NCBI RefSeq assembly: GCF_025566965.1
Contig: NZ_JAOQJL010000012.1
Span: forward strand, 1 to 64,000
Direction: 5' to 3'
Length of the DNA stretch: 64,000 nt
Source of the DNA: Blautia_A ammoniilytica
GTDB lineage: Bacteria > Bacillota > Clostridia > Lachnospirales > Lachnospiraceae
This document shows, piece after piece, positions 16,201 through 25,060 of this stretch. A model generated the notes under the pieces. The model had not been told where the DNA came from. It ran no database searches and worked only from the letters and a program-made list of their open reading frames with translations. The position numbers and the translations under genes are program-made. Each line of letters opens with the position of its first letter. The stretch's first letter is position 1.

Positions 16201-17691
16201 ATGAGAGCCAGTGGAGTATTACTTCCGATATCCAGCATTCCATCCGATTACGGGATCGGATGCTTTTCAAAAGAAGCTTATGAATTTGTAGACCAGATTA
16301 CAAAAGGAGGACAGAAATACTGGCAGATCCTGCCGTTGGGACCTACCGGATATGGAGATTCCCCATATCAGGCCTTTTCCACATTTGCAGGAAATCCTTA
16401 TTTTATAGATCTTGAAGCATTTATCTCTCTTGGACTTCTTACAGAAGAGGAATGCAGCAGCTGCGACTGGGGCGGAAGTGAAAGTTACGTAGATTATGAA
16501 AAGATGTACAATTCCCGTTTTCGTCTGCTGAGAAAAGCATACGAGAAATATAACTGTGAAGAAGACGCAGATTTCCAGGAATTTGTAAAGAAGCATAGCT
16601 TCTGGCTGGAGGACTACTGCCTTTATATGGCTATCAAAAATGAGCAGGACAATATTGGCTGGAATGAATGGCCAAAGGAGTTAAAGGTACGTGATCCGCA
16701 GGCCATGGATCAGGCAAAGGAGCGTCTGGCAGATGAGATCCAGTTCTATCGTTTCCAGCAGTACTGGTTTTACAAACAGTGGAGTGCACTGAAGACTTAT
16801 GCCAACAAAAAGGGCGTGGAGATCATCGGAGATCTGCCAATCTATGTAGCCTTTGATGGGGCAGATGCATGGGCCAATCCATTGCTGTTCCAGTTTGATG
16901 AAGAGAATCAGCCGGTAGCGGTAGCTGGCTGTCCACCGGATGCTTTTTCCGCAACAGGTCAGTTGTGGGGAAATCCTCTTTATAACTGGGGTTATCATAA
17001 AGAGACAGGATATCAGTGGTGGATCCAGAGAATGAGCCATTGTATGGAAATTTATGATATGGTCAGGATCGATCATTTCCGTGGTTTTGATGAATATTAT
17101 GCGATTCCATATGGTGATTCTACCGCAGAATTCGGAAAGTGGGAGCAGGGTCCAGGACTGGAACTGTTTAAAGTTCTTAGAAAAAATATCCGTCATTTGA
17201 ATGTGATTGCAGAGGATCTGGGATACCTGACAGATACAGTTCTTCAGATGTTGAAGAAATCCGGTTTTCCCGGCATGAAGGTTTTACAATTTGCATTTGA
17301 CAAAAGTGAGAATAGCGCTTATCTTACTTATAAGTATGATCATAATTGTGTGGTGTATACAGGTACTCATGATAATGAGACTACAAAGGGCTGGTACCGT
17401 GACTTAAGTCGTCATGATGCAGCTTTTGCCAGGGAATATACAGGATGCAAAGGGAAAAGTGCCGATGAGTGTGTATGGGGGATGATCCGTGAAGCCATGT
17501 CCTGTGTGGCAGATCTGGCGGTGATTCCGGTACAGGATTATCTTTGCCTGGGCAATGAAGCAAGGATGAATACTCCATCTACTTTAGGCAACAACTGGAA
17601 ATGGAGACTGACAAAGGGTCAGTTTGACGAAGAGACCATCAAACGTATGCGCCGGATGACAAAAATTTATGGAAGAATCCAGGAGCAATAA
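16201..17691 (+). CDS. malQ: 4-alpha-glucanotransferase
   Basis: About 496 residues of glycoside hydrolase family 77 (amylomaltase), transferring alpha-1,4-glucan segments between maltodextrins in the cytoplasm. Catalytic motifs visible: VRIDHFRGF (nucleophile aspartate), AEDLG (acid/base glutamate) and GTHDNET (transition-state aspartate). The N-terminal SSIPSDYGIG and PLGPTGYGDSPYQ motifs are standard. The ATG at 16201 follows AGGAGG; the frame is open further upstream through the promoter. The ABC exporter pair begins 6 bp later but is probably only transcriptionally linked. Confidence 0.95.
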   Translation: MRASGVLLPISSIPSDYGIGCFSKEAYEFVDQITKGGQKYWQILPLGPTGYGDSPYQAFSTFAGNPYFIDLEAFISLGLLTEEECSSCDWGGSESYVDYEKMYNSRFRLLRKAYEKYNCEEDADFQEFVKKHSFWLEDYCLYMAIKNEQDNIGWNEWPKELKVRDPQAMDQAKERLADEIQFYRFQQYWFYKQWSALKTYANKKGVEIIGDLPIYVAFDGADAWANPLLFQFDEENQPVAVAGCPPDAFSATGQLWGNPLYNWGYHKETGYQWWIQRMSHCMEIYDMVRIDHFRGFDEYYAIPYGDSTAEFGKWEQGPGLELFKVLRKNIRHLNVIAEDLGYLTDTVLQMLKKSGFPGMKVLQFAFDKSENSAYLTYKYDHNCVVYTGTHDNETTKGWYRDLSRHDAAFAREYTGCKGKSADECVWGMIREAMSCVADLAVIPVQDYLCLGNEARMNTPSTLGNNWKWRLTKGQFDEETIKRMRRMTKIYGRIQEQ

Positions 17692-17697
17692 AAAAGA

Positions 17698-19431
17698 ATG
17701 AAAAAATTAATACGGTTTTTGAAAGGCTATGGGAAGGAAACTTTTCTGGCTCCTTTGTTTAAGATGCTGGAAGCTACTTTTGAACTGATCGTTCCGTTGG
17801 TGGTGGCCGGGATCATGGACATAGGGATCAAGAATAAAGATTCTGCCTATATTTGGCATCAGTGCGTGATCATGGTGCTGTTAGGCATGATCGGACTTGT
17901 GTGTGCACTTACAGCACAGTATTTTGCTGCAAAGGCAGCCACAGGTTTTAGTACGGCTCTTCGCAGGGAGATGTTTTCCCATATCAGCAGCCTTTCATAC
18001 CGGGAACTTGACCGGCTTGGTACACCTACGCTTGTAACCAGGATCACCAGTGATATTAATCAGGCACAGACTGGTGTAAATATGGTTCTGCGTCTGTTCC
18101 TGCGCTCACCTTTTATTGTGGTGGGAGCAGTGATCATGTCCTTTACTATTAATGTAAGGATTGGGGTTATTTTTCTGATCGCAGTACCTGTGATCTCCAT
18201 TGTGATCTACCTGATCATGAAATGGACGGTACCTATTTACAAAAAGGCACAGGCTTCCCTGGACCGGATTTCGCTGATCACCAGGGAGAATCATGTAGGT
18301 GCCAGGGTAGTTCGTGCTTTTGGACGACAGTATGAAGAAAACAAAGATTTTTCAGAAGTAAATGACCAGTATACAGCTATTCAGATCCGTGCAGGAAAGA
18401 TTTCCGCACTTCTGAATCCGGCAACAACTGTGATCATGAATTTTGCGATTATTGCTATTTTGTGGTACGGTGGGATCGAAGTAGGAAACGGGATTATCAG
18501 TCAGGGTGAGGTAGTGGCTCTTGTAAATTACATGAACCAGATCCTGATCGCACTGATTGCGCTTGCCAATCTGATCGTTGCAGTGACAAAGGCCATGGCT
18601 TCTGCTGTACGTATTAATGAGGTGCTGGATACCCAGTCTACTCTTACAGATGAGGGCACCAATGCACAGAAGGATAAGGCAGATACAGCAAGGGTTGAGT
18701 TTCGCAATGTGACCTTTACCTATGCCGGCAGTCAGGTACCGGCGTTAACAGGGATTTCCTTTACAGCAAAGCCTGGGGAGACCATAGGTATCATTGGCGG
18801 TACAGGCTGTGGAAAGTCTACCCTTGTGAATCTGATCCCCAGATTTTATGATGTAACACAGGGAGAGATCCTGATCGACGGTAATTCTGTAAAGGCATAT
18901 CCTTTTGCACAGCTTCGCACAAAGATAGGAATGGTTCCTCAGCATGCAGTGTTGTTTAAAGGCACCATCCGTGATAATATGAAATGGGGCAAAGCAGACG
19001 CAACAGACCAGCAGATCGATCTGGCTCTTTCCATTGCCCAGGCAAAGGATTTTGTAGATAGTAAGCTTGAAAAATTGGATACCATGATCAGCCAGGGTGG
19101 TGCCAACCTTTCCGGAGGCCAGAGACAGAGGCTGACGATTGCCCGTGCTCTTGTAGGAAAGCCTGAGATCCTGGTTATGGACGACAGTGCTTCTGCTCTT
19201 GACTTTGCCACAGATGCAGCCCTTCGTCATGCGATTCATGAGCAGACAAAGGGGATGACCGTATTTATTGTTTCACAGAGAGCAACATCCATCAAACAGG
19301 CTGACAAGATCCTGGTGCTGGATGACGGGGCATTGGCTGGTGTAGGAACACACAAAGAATTGATGGAATCCTGTCAGGTTTACCGCGAGATCTGTCTGTC
19401 ACAGTTATCAGAACAGGAGGTGAACCGATAA
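17698..19431 (+). CDS. Heterodimeric ABC exporter subunit, degenerate ATPase site
   Basis: 577 residues: six membrane helices then an ATPase domain. Walker A is GGTGCGKST (367-375) and the signature is a normal LSGGQ (471-475). The catalytic glutamate after Walker B is replaced by D496 (VMDDSASALD), and the switch histidine by Q527 (VSQRATS). That is the pattern of the TM287-type half of heterodimeric multidrug exporters, in which one ATP site is inactive. Its partner is the next gene, whose start overlaps this stop. Substrate unknown; drug or peptide efflux is likely. Confidence 0.9.
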   Translation: MKKLIRFLKGYGKETFLAPLFKMLEATFELIVPLVVAGIMDIGIKNKDSAYIWHQCVIMVLLGMIGLVCALTAQYFAAKAATGFSTALRREMFSHISSLSYRELDRLGTPTLVTRITSDINQAQTGVNMVLRLFLRSPFIVVGAVIMSFTINVRIGVIFLIAVPVISIVIYLIMKWTVPIYKKAQASLDRISLITRENHVGARVVRAFGRQYEENKDFSEVNDQYTAIQIRAGKISALLNPATTVIMNFAIIAILWYGGIEVGNGIISQGEVVALVNYMNQILIALIALANLIVAVTKAMASAVRINEVLDTQSTLTDEGTNAQKDKADTARVEFRNVTFTYAGSQVPALTGISFTAKPGETIGIIGGTGCGKSTLVNLIPRFYDVTQGEILIDGNSVKAYPFAQLRTKIGMVPQHAVLFKGTIRDNMKWGKADATDQQIDLALSIAQAKDFVDSKLEKLDTMISQGGANLSGGQRQRLTIARALVGKPEILVMDDSASALDFATDAALRHAIHEQTKGMTVFIVSQRATSIKQADKILVLDDGALAGVGTHKELMESCQVYREICLSQLSEQEVNR

Positions 19432-21173
19432 TGGGAAAGAACAAAGATACAATGAGAAGGGTGTTGAAATTTATCAGTCCTTACAAAGGAAAGATCATCC
19501 TGATGCTTCTCATGGCTCTTTTTACAGTGGCTTTTACCCTGTATACACCTATTCTGATCGGTGAGGGAGTTGATACCATTATCGGGCCCGGGAATATCAA
19601 AACAAAAGCATTGCTCAGGATCCTTGGTACTTTGGCAATGGTTGTGCTTGGAACGGCTGTCACGCAATGGATCATGAACCTTCTTACAAACCAGGTAACC
19701 TATGGAGTGGTACAGGATATCCGCAGTCAGGCATTTTCCCATTTGCAGGAGGTGCCGGTTTCCTATATTGACAGCAACCAGCCTGGTGATATTTTAAGCA
19801 GGATCGTTGCAGATGTAAGTCAGTTTTCCGATGGCCTTCTTATGGGCTTTACCCAGTTTTTTACAGGTGTGATCACCATTTTAGGAACCATTGGTTTTAT
19901 GATGTCCATCAGTGTGAAGATTTCTTTGATCGTTATTTTGCTTACACCGGTTTCTTTATTTGTTGCCAGCTTTATTGCAGGCAGGACCTTTCAGATGTTT
20001 AAAGAGCAGTCTGAGAAGCGGGCTGAGATGACTTCCCTTGTGGAAGAGCTTGTGGGGAACCAGAAGGTGGTACAGGCTTTTTCCTACGAGGAGCGTGCCA
20101 GGGAACGGTTTGGAAAAGTAAATGAAGAACTTCGTGTATGTGGGATCAAGGCTATTTTCTTTTCATCCATTACAAATCCATCTACCCGTTTTGTAAATGG
20201 CCTGGTATACACCAGCGTAGGGATTTTTGGAGCTTTTGTGGTTATGCGTGGCGGTATGAGTGTGGGACAGCTGACCAGCTTCCTGAATTATGCCAATCAG
20301 TACACAAAGCCTTTTAATGAGATTTCAGGTGTGGTGACAGAGCTGGAAAATGCTCTTGCCTGTGCAAAAAGGATTTTTGATTTTATTGATACACCGGCAC
20401 AGGAGCCAGATGTGGCTGACGCTGTAGAATTGGAAAAAGCAGATGGAAGTGTAAATGTGGAGAACATTTCTTTTTCCTACCGAAAAGAAGTTCCGCTTCT
20501 TCAGAATATTTCCATTGATGTAAAGCCAGGACAGAGGATTGCCATTGTAGGACCTACCGGATGTGGAAAGACTACGATGATCAATCTTCTTATGAGATTC
20601 TATGATGTGGATAAAGGACAGATCGTAGTAAGCGGCCATCCTATAAGAGAACTTACCAGAGACAGCCTTCGCAGGAATTTTGGTATGGTACTTCAGGAGA
20701 CCTGGTTAAAAGCAGGTACGATTCGTGAGAATATTGCATATGGTAAGCCGGATGCATCTATGGAGGAAGTGATCCAAGCTGCAAAGCATGCCCATGCCCA
20801 TAGTTTTATTAAGCGTATGCCCCAGGGGTATGATACTGTGATCACAGAAGACGGTGGTAATATTTCACAGGGACAGAAGCAGCTTCTGTGCATTGCCCGC
20901 GTCATGTTGATGCGTCCTACTATGCTGATTCTGGATGAGGCTACCTCATCTATCGATACACGTACAGAGATAAAGGTCCAGCAGGCTTTTGCAGAGCTGA
21001 TGGAAGGAAGAACAAGTTTTATCGTTGCACACCGTCTGTCCACCATACAGGAAGCAGACAGGATCCTTGTAATGAAAGATGGGAACATCATTGAGCAGGG
21101 CAGACATGAAGAACTGCTTGCAAAGGGAGGATTCTATGCAGGTCTGTATGAAAGTCAGTTCGCTGTGTCATAA
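19431..21173 (+). CDS. Heterodimeric ABC exporter subunit, canonical ATPase site
   Basis: 580 residues, partner of the preceding gene (TAATG overlap). Walker A GPTGCGKTT (374-382), intact Walker B glutamate in LILDEATSS (E503) and switch histidine H534 (AHRLST) are canonical, while its signature is altered to ISQGQ (478-482). In the dimer this weak signature pairs with the partner's degenerate Walker B, so the two proteins together give one active and one inactive site, as in TM287/288 and BmrCD. A small membrane protein follows 18 bp later, probably in the same transcript. Confidence 0.9.
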   Translation: MGKNKDTMRRVLKFISPYKGKIILMLLMALFTVAFTLYTPILIGEGVDTIIGPGNIKTKALLRILGTLAMVVLGTAVTQWIMNLLTNQVTYGVVQDIRSQAFSHLQEVPVSYIDSNQPGDILSRIVADVSQFSDGLLMGFTQFFTGVITILGTIGFMMSISVKISLIVILLTPVSLFVASFIAGRTFQMFKEQSEKRAEMTSLVEELVGNQKVVQAFSYEERARERFGKVNEELRVCGIKAIFFSSITNPSTRFVNGLVYTSVGIFGAFVVMRGGMSVGQLTSFLNYANQYTKPFNEISGVVTELENALACAKRIFDFIDTPAQEPDVADAVELEKADGSVNVENISFSYRKEVPLLQNISIDVKPGQRIAIVGPTGCGKTTMINLLMRFYDVDKGQIVVSGHPIRELTRDSLRRNFGMVLQETWLKAGTIRENIAYGKPDASMEEVIQAAKHAHAHSFIKRMPQGYDTVITEDGGNISQGQKQLLCIARVMLMRPTMLILDEATSSIDTRTEIKVQQAFAELMEGRTSFIVAHRLSTIQEADRILVMKDGNIIEQGRHEELLAKGGFYAGLYESQFAVS

Positions 21174-21191
21174 ATAAAGGAGGATAAGGGA

Positions 21192-21623
21192 TTGGAAGAA
21201 CCAAGAAAAGAGGAAAACCAAAATACAGGCGAAGAAAACCAGAATCAAAGTGGTCTGCCTGTGCGAAGCTGTATGCTGATGTGTCTGGCAGGTATATACC
21301 TGCTTTATACAGGCTATAAGTTGTGTAAAAATGTCATTGATGGCGTAGATGGGGGTGCCTGGTACTTTATGGTTGCAGGTATTGCATTCCTGGTGATCGG
21401 GGCAGGTATGCTTTTTTACGGCGGTAAAAACGTGATCAAAGATGACAAAGAAAAGCGTGCAAAAGAAGCCGAAGAAAAGGCCCGTCTTGCAAAAGAAGCT
21501 GCTGCAGCAGGAAATGCCAAAAAATCCATTTCAGACAGAGCCAATCTGGTGAAAGATCTGAATGAAGAGGCAGAAACTGAAGCACAGCCAGAAGAGCAGG
21601 AACAGGAAAAGACTGAAGAATGA
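21192..21623 (+). CDS. Small membrane protein with charged C-terminal tail
   Basis: 143 residues, TTG start at 21192 eight bases after AAGGAGG. A polar N-terminus is followed by two membrane helices (SCMLMCLAGIYLLYTGYKLC and WYFMVAGIAFLVIGAGMLFY) and a lysine/glutamate/alanine-rich tail likely to form a coiled coil. No family recognised. Its position directly after the exporter suggests a shared message, but no functional link can be shown. A terminator follows. Confidence 0.6.
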   Translation: MEEPRKEENQNTGEENQNQSGLPVRSCMLMCLAGIYLLYTGYKLCKNVIDGVDGGAWYFMVAGIAFLVIGAGMLFYGGKNVIKDDKEKRAKEAEEKARLAKEAAAAGNAKKSISDRANLVKDLNEEAETEAQPEEQEQEKTEE

Positions 21624-21680
21624 CCGGAAGAACAAAGGCAGACATACTCTGCTCTGGATGCCATCCGGAATCCTGGAAGT

Positions 21681-21740
21681 AAAAAAGATGCTGTATCTTT
21701 ACAGAACCTTTGGGGACTGTAAAGATACAGCATCTTTGCA
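21681..21740. terminator. Strong bidirectional terminator
   Basis: A perfect 21-bp stem (21684-21704 and 21717-21737) starts in an A-run and ends at a short T-rich stretch. It separates the rightward exporter operon from the leftward VanZ-like gene. Confidence 0.8.
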
Positions 21741-21746
21741 TTTGGG

Positions 21747-22244
21747 CTATGTTCTTTTTTGGGGATTGTGCAGGGTTGACCAGCAAAAAGCCTGCACCAT
21801 CAGGATTCCAATCAATGCGCCTATGCTGTCGATCCCTACATCCCGCAGGGAAGGACCACGGTCAGCCACAAAGGATTGGTGGTATTCATCCAGGCCTGCA
21901 AAGCCTACGCATATAATGCCTGCCAGGATCACCAGCCAGATCCCACGCACACCGTAAACGTAAAGCGGGAAGGAGATGGCTACAGCAAGCAGGAAATATT
22001 CGGTCATATGACCTGCCTTACGTACATAAAAATGGATAGTATCTGCAGAAACAGCAAGCTCTGCACTGCTTTTGTTCTCATTCAGGAGCTGATTCTTTGT
22101 TTCAACGATCTTGTATGAAATCTTGTAGCTTAATTGCCCGGACACCTCCCCGGTCTGGGCGGAGAAAGAATAGATTACATACATCATCAGGATCGCCGGA
22201 AGAAAAGAAAGGGGCTTCAATAAAGTAATCATCAGCTTTTTCAT
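21747..22244 (-). CDS. VanZ-like family membrane protein
   Basis: 165 residues with about four membrane segments. The conserved VanZ-like core is visible: KAGHMTEYF, then DEYHQSFVADRGPSLRDVGID. In this family these polar residues between helices define the domain. The distant relative VanZ gives low-level teicoplanin resistance, but most members are uncharacterised. No clear ribosome-binding site precedes the ATG, so the start is less certain. Confidence 0.82.
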   Translation of the reverse strand: MKKLMITLLKPLSFLPAILMMYVIYSFSAQTGEVSGQLSYKISYKIVETKNQLLNENKSSAELAVSADTIHFYVRKAGHMTEYFLLAVAISFPLYVYGVRGIWLVILAGIICVGFAGLDEYHQSFVADRGPSLRDVGIDSIGALIGILMVQAFCWSTLHNPQKRT

Positions 22245-22288
22245 GGCTATTAATATAACACCTGATAAATCAGATGTAAAGAATTATG

Positions 22289-22317
22289 TTGAACTGTACC
22301 GCCTTTTTTTATATAAT
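22289..22317 (+). promoter_or_regulatory. Promoter of thyA-folA
   Basis: TTGAAC (22289-22294), a 17-bp spacer and TATAAT (22312-22317), about 60 bases before the thyA start. Confidence 0.75.
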
Positions 22318-22378
22318 GATGCCAGGCTTAAATGAATGATATGTGTGACATAAGCAGAGGACCTGGAGGTATATGAAG

Positions 22379-23227
22379 ATGAGTTATGCAGATGAAGTGT
22401 TTATAAAGATGTGTCAGGATGTAATCCAGAATGGTACCAGCACAGAAGGGGAAAAGGTACGTCCTGTATGGGAAGACGGTACGTCCGCTTACACTATTAA
22501 ACGATTTGGCGTAGTGAACCGGTACGATCTTCGCAGGGAATTCCCTGCACTGACCCTTCGTAAGACTGCACTGAAAAGTGCTATGGATGAAATCCTGTGG
22601 ATCTGGCAGAAGAAATCTAATAATATTAAGGATCTTCACAGCCATATCTGGGACAGTTGGGCAGATGAGAACGGATCCATTGGCAAGGCTTATGGTTATC
22701 AGCTGGGTGTGAAGCACCAGTACAAAGAGGGGATGATGGATCAGGTAGATCGTGTACTGTATGATCTTAAGAATAATCCTTACAGCCGCAGGATCATGAC
22801 CAATATTTATGTACACCAGGATCTTCATGAGATGAATCTATATCCATGCGCTTATTCCATGACCTTTAATGTGACCAAGGAGCCGGGCAAGGACAGGCTT
22901 ACTCTGAATGCAGTGCTGAATCAGAGATCCCAGGATATTCTGGCTGCCAATAACTGGAATGTATGCCAGTATTCTATTTTGCTGATGATGATCGCTCAGG
23001 TATGTGATATGGAGGCAGGAGAACTGGTACATGTGATCGCTGACTGTCATATTTATGATCGTCATATTCCTGTAGTTAAGGAACTGATCGCCAGGACTCC
23101 ATATCCGGCGCCTACAGTTAAACTGAATCCTGAGATCAAAGATTTTTATGATTTTACTACAGATGATCTGATCGTGGAGAATTATCAGACCTGGCCGCAG
23201 ATCAAGAATATACCGATTGCCGTATAA
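22379..23227 (+). CDS. thyA: Thymidylate synthase
   Basis: About 282 residues. Converts dUMP to dTMP using methylene-tetrahydrofolate and yields dihydrofolate. The nucleophilic cysteine is in YPCAYS, followed by LNQRSQDI (phosphate-binding arginine) and NNWNVCQY. The second ATG (22379) is chosen because GGAGGT lies 8 bases upstream; the ATG at 22373 is only two bases from it. The next gene, folA, regenerates tetrahydrofolate, so the two make a functional couple. Confidence 0.95.
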   Translation: MSYADEVFIKMCQDVIQNGTSTEGEKVRPVWEDGTSAYTIKRFGVVNRYDLRREFPALTLRKTALKSAMDEILWIWQKKSNNIKDLHSHIWDSWADENGSIGKAYGYQLGVKHQYKEGMMDQVDRVLYDLKNNPYSRRIMTNIYVHQDLHEMNLYPCAYSMTFNVTKEPGKDRLTLNAVLNQRSQDILAANNWNVCQYSILLMMIAQVCDMEAGELVHVIADCHIYDRHIPVVKELIARTPYPAPTVKLNPEIKDFYDFTTDDLIVENYQTWPQIKNIPIAV

Positions 23228-23253
23228 TAATTATCACAGGAGGAAAAGTTATC

Positions 23254-23745
23254 ATGAAAATGATTGTTGCAGTAGATAAAAACTGGGGAATAGGAAAGAA
23301 TAATGATCTTCTGGTCAGTATTCCGGCAGATATGAAAATGTTCCGTACGGAGACTTCCGGCAAGGTAGTTGTAATGGGAAGGAAGACTCTGGAAAGCTTT
23401 CCTGGAGGACTGCCATTAAAGAATCGTACTAATATTGTTCTTTCCGGAAATCCGGATTATCAGGTAAAAGGTGCTATTGTTGCGCACAGCCTTCAGGAGC
23501 TTCTGGAGGAAATAAAGAAATATCCAAAGGATCAGGTTTATTGCATTGGCGGTGACAGTGTATACAAAATGCTTCTGCCATATTGTGATACTGCGCAGGT
23601 GACGAAGATTGACTTTGCTTATGAAGCAGACAGGTATTTTCCCAATCTGGACGAGATGCCCCAGTGGCAGGTGGCAGCAGAAAGCGAAGAGCAGACATAC
23701 TTTGATCTGGAATATCGTTTTGTCCGTTATGAAAGATGTAAATAA
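23254..23745 (+). CDS. folA: Dihydrofolate reductase
   Basis: 163 residues. Reduces dihydrofolate with NADPH. The N-terminus VAVDKNWGIGKNNDLLVSIPADMKMF contains the folate site, VVMGRKTLESFPGGLP the NADPH site, and CIGGDSVYKMLL the C-terminal cofactor contact. It follows thyA by 26 bp with AGGAGG, forming a two-gene operon closed by a terminator. Confidence 0.95.
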   Translation: MKMIVAVDKNWGIGKNNDLLVSIPADMKMFRTETSGKVVVMGRKTLESFPGGLPLKNRTNIVLSGNPDYQVKGAIVAHSLQELLEEIKKYPKDQVYCIGGDSVYKMLLPYCDTAQVTKIDFAYEADRYFPNLDEMPQWQVAAESEEQTYFDLEYRFVRYERCK

Positions 23746-23751
23746 AACCAG

Positions 23752-23780
23752 CAAAAAAGGAGCCGTACGGCTCCTTTTTG
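23752..23780 (+). terminator. Terminator of thyA-folA
   Basis: Perfect inverted repeat AAAAAGGAGCCG-TA-CGGCTCCTTTTT directly after the folA stop. The A- and T-tracts at either end allow action from both sides, so it may also end the leftward ilvE transcript. Confidence 0.85.
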
Positions 23781-23808
23781 TGTGCATATATTGGAATTAT
23801 ATATGGGC

Positions 23809-24834
23809 TTATTCGATCACCTGGATCCAGCCTTCTGGAGCTTCGATCCGGCCCATCTGGATACCTGTCAGTGTTTCATACAGCTTCTGGGTAACAGGTC
23901 CCATTTTTTCCATTCCGCTTGGGAAGCAGATCTCTTTGCCATGGTCTACGATCTTTCCTACAGGAGAGATCACTGCAGCAGTACCGCAAAGACCACATTC
24001 TGCGAAATCTTTCACTTCATCAAAGTAAATCTCTCTTTCTTCTGCTTCCAGTCCAAGATAATGCTGTGCAACATAGATCAGGGAACGGCGTGTGATGGAA
24101 GGAAGAATGCTGTCAGACTTAGGAGTAACTACCTTTCCGTCTTTTGTGACAAAGATAAAGTTTGCTCCGCCGGTCTCCTCAACCTTGGTACGTGTTTTGG
24201 AATCCAGGTACATATTCTCATCAAATCCCTGTTTGTGGGCATCTACAATGGCATGTAAGCTCATTGCATAGTTCAGTCCTGCTTTGATATGGCCTGTACC
24301 GCATGGTGCAGCACGGTCAAAATCACTGACACGGATGGTGATAGGCTTTGCACCGCCCTTGAAGTATGGACCAACAGGTGTGGTGAATACACGGAACTGA
24401 TATTCGTCAGCCGGCTTTACACCGATCACTGCGTTGGAACCGAACATATAAGGACGTACATATAAAGTAGCGCCTGAACCATAAGGCGGAACATAAGCAG
24501 CATTGGCTTTGATCGTCTCAACAACAGCCTTTACAAAACGGTCTTTTGGGAAAACCGGCATTTCCAGTCTTCTGGCGGAATTCTCCATACGTTCTCCGTT
24601 TAAGTCAGGACGGAAAGTAACGATATGGCCGTCTTCTGTAGTATAAGCTTTCATACCTTCAAAAACAGTCTGTGCATACTGAAGTACACCTGCACATTCG
24701 CTGATGGTGACAGTATCATCTGTGATCAGACCACCCTCATCCCATGCGCCGTTTTTAAAGTTAGATACATAACGATAATCGGTTTTTACATAACCGAAGC
24801 CAAGATTGCCCCAGTCGATGTTCTTTTTTTCCAT
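23809..24834 (-). CDS. ilvE: Branched-chain amino acid aminotransferase
   Basis: About 341 residues, fold type IV PLP enzyme of the BCAT family. The PLP lysine is in GTGHIKAGLNYA and the substrate-side motif in KVEETGGANFIFV. It catalyses the last step of leucine, isoleucine and valine synthesis, or the first step of their degradation. ATG at 24834 is taken as the start, ten bases after AGGAGG; a TTG two codons earlier is possible. Convergent with folA. BCAA genes are usual CodY targets and codY is in this window, but no clear CodY box was found upstream. Confidence 0.93.
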   Translation of the reverse strand: MEKKNIDWGNLGFGYVKTDYRYVSNFKNGAWDEGGLITDDTVTISECAGVLQYAQTVFEGMKAYTTEDGHIVTFRPDLNGERMENSARRLEMPVFPKDRFVKAVVETIKANAAYVPPYGSGATLYVRPYMFGSNAVIGVKPADEYQFRVFTTPVGPYFKGGAKPITIRVSDFDRAAPCGTGHIKAGLNYAMSLHAIVDAHKQGFDENMYLDSKTRTKVEETGGANFIFVTKDGKVVTPKSDSILPSITRRSLIYVAQHYLGLEAEEREIYFDEVKDFAECGLCGTAAVISPVGKIVDHGKEICFPSGMEKMGPVTQKLYETLTGIQMGRIEAPEGWIQVIE

Positions 24835-24979
24835 AACCAAAGAGCCTCCTCTTAATACAAATTCACAGTTCCCTGCCTTTGTCTTTCATTAAAAGAATGA
24901 TACTGTGTTTATTCTTTCACATTGTAAAACTTTTACGTGTCAAATTCAATAGCAAAACTGTAATTTCATGTTCGCTCTC

Positions 24980-25008
24980 TTGTTTTTTTTTATTGATTTC
25001 GCTATAAT
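24980..25008 (+). promoter_or_regulatory. Promoter of xpaC-telA
   Basis: TTGTTT (24980-24985), a 17-bp T-rich spacer and TATAAT (25003-25008), 53 bases before the xpaC start. Confidence 0.7.
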
Positions 25009-25060
25009 GAAAATCATACAGGCAACGTGGAGAAACAGGAAAGCCTGATTGGAGGAATAC

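Noticed and set aside
23782..24258. 158-codon plus-strand frame after folA
   Set aside because: Antisense to ilvE and starts in the folA terminator.
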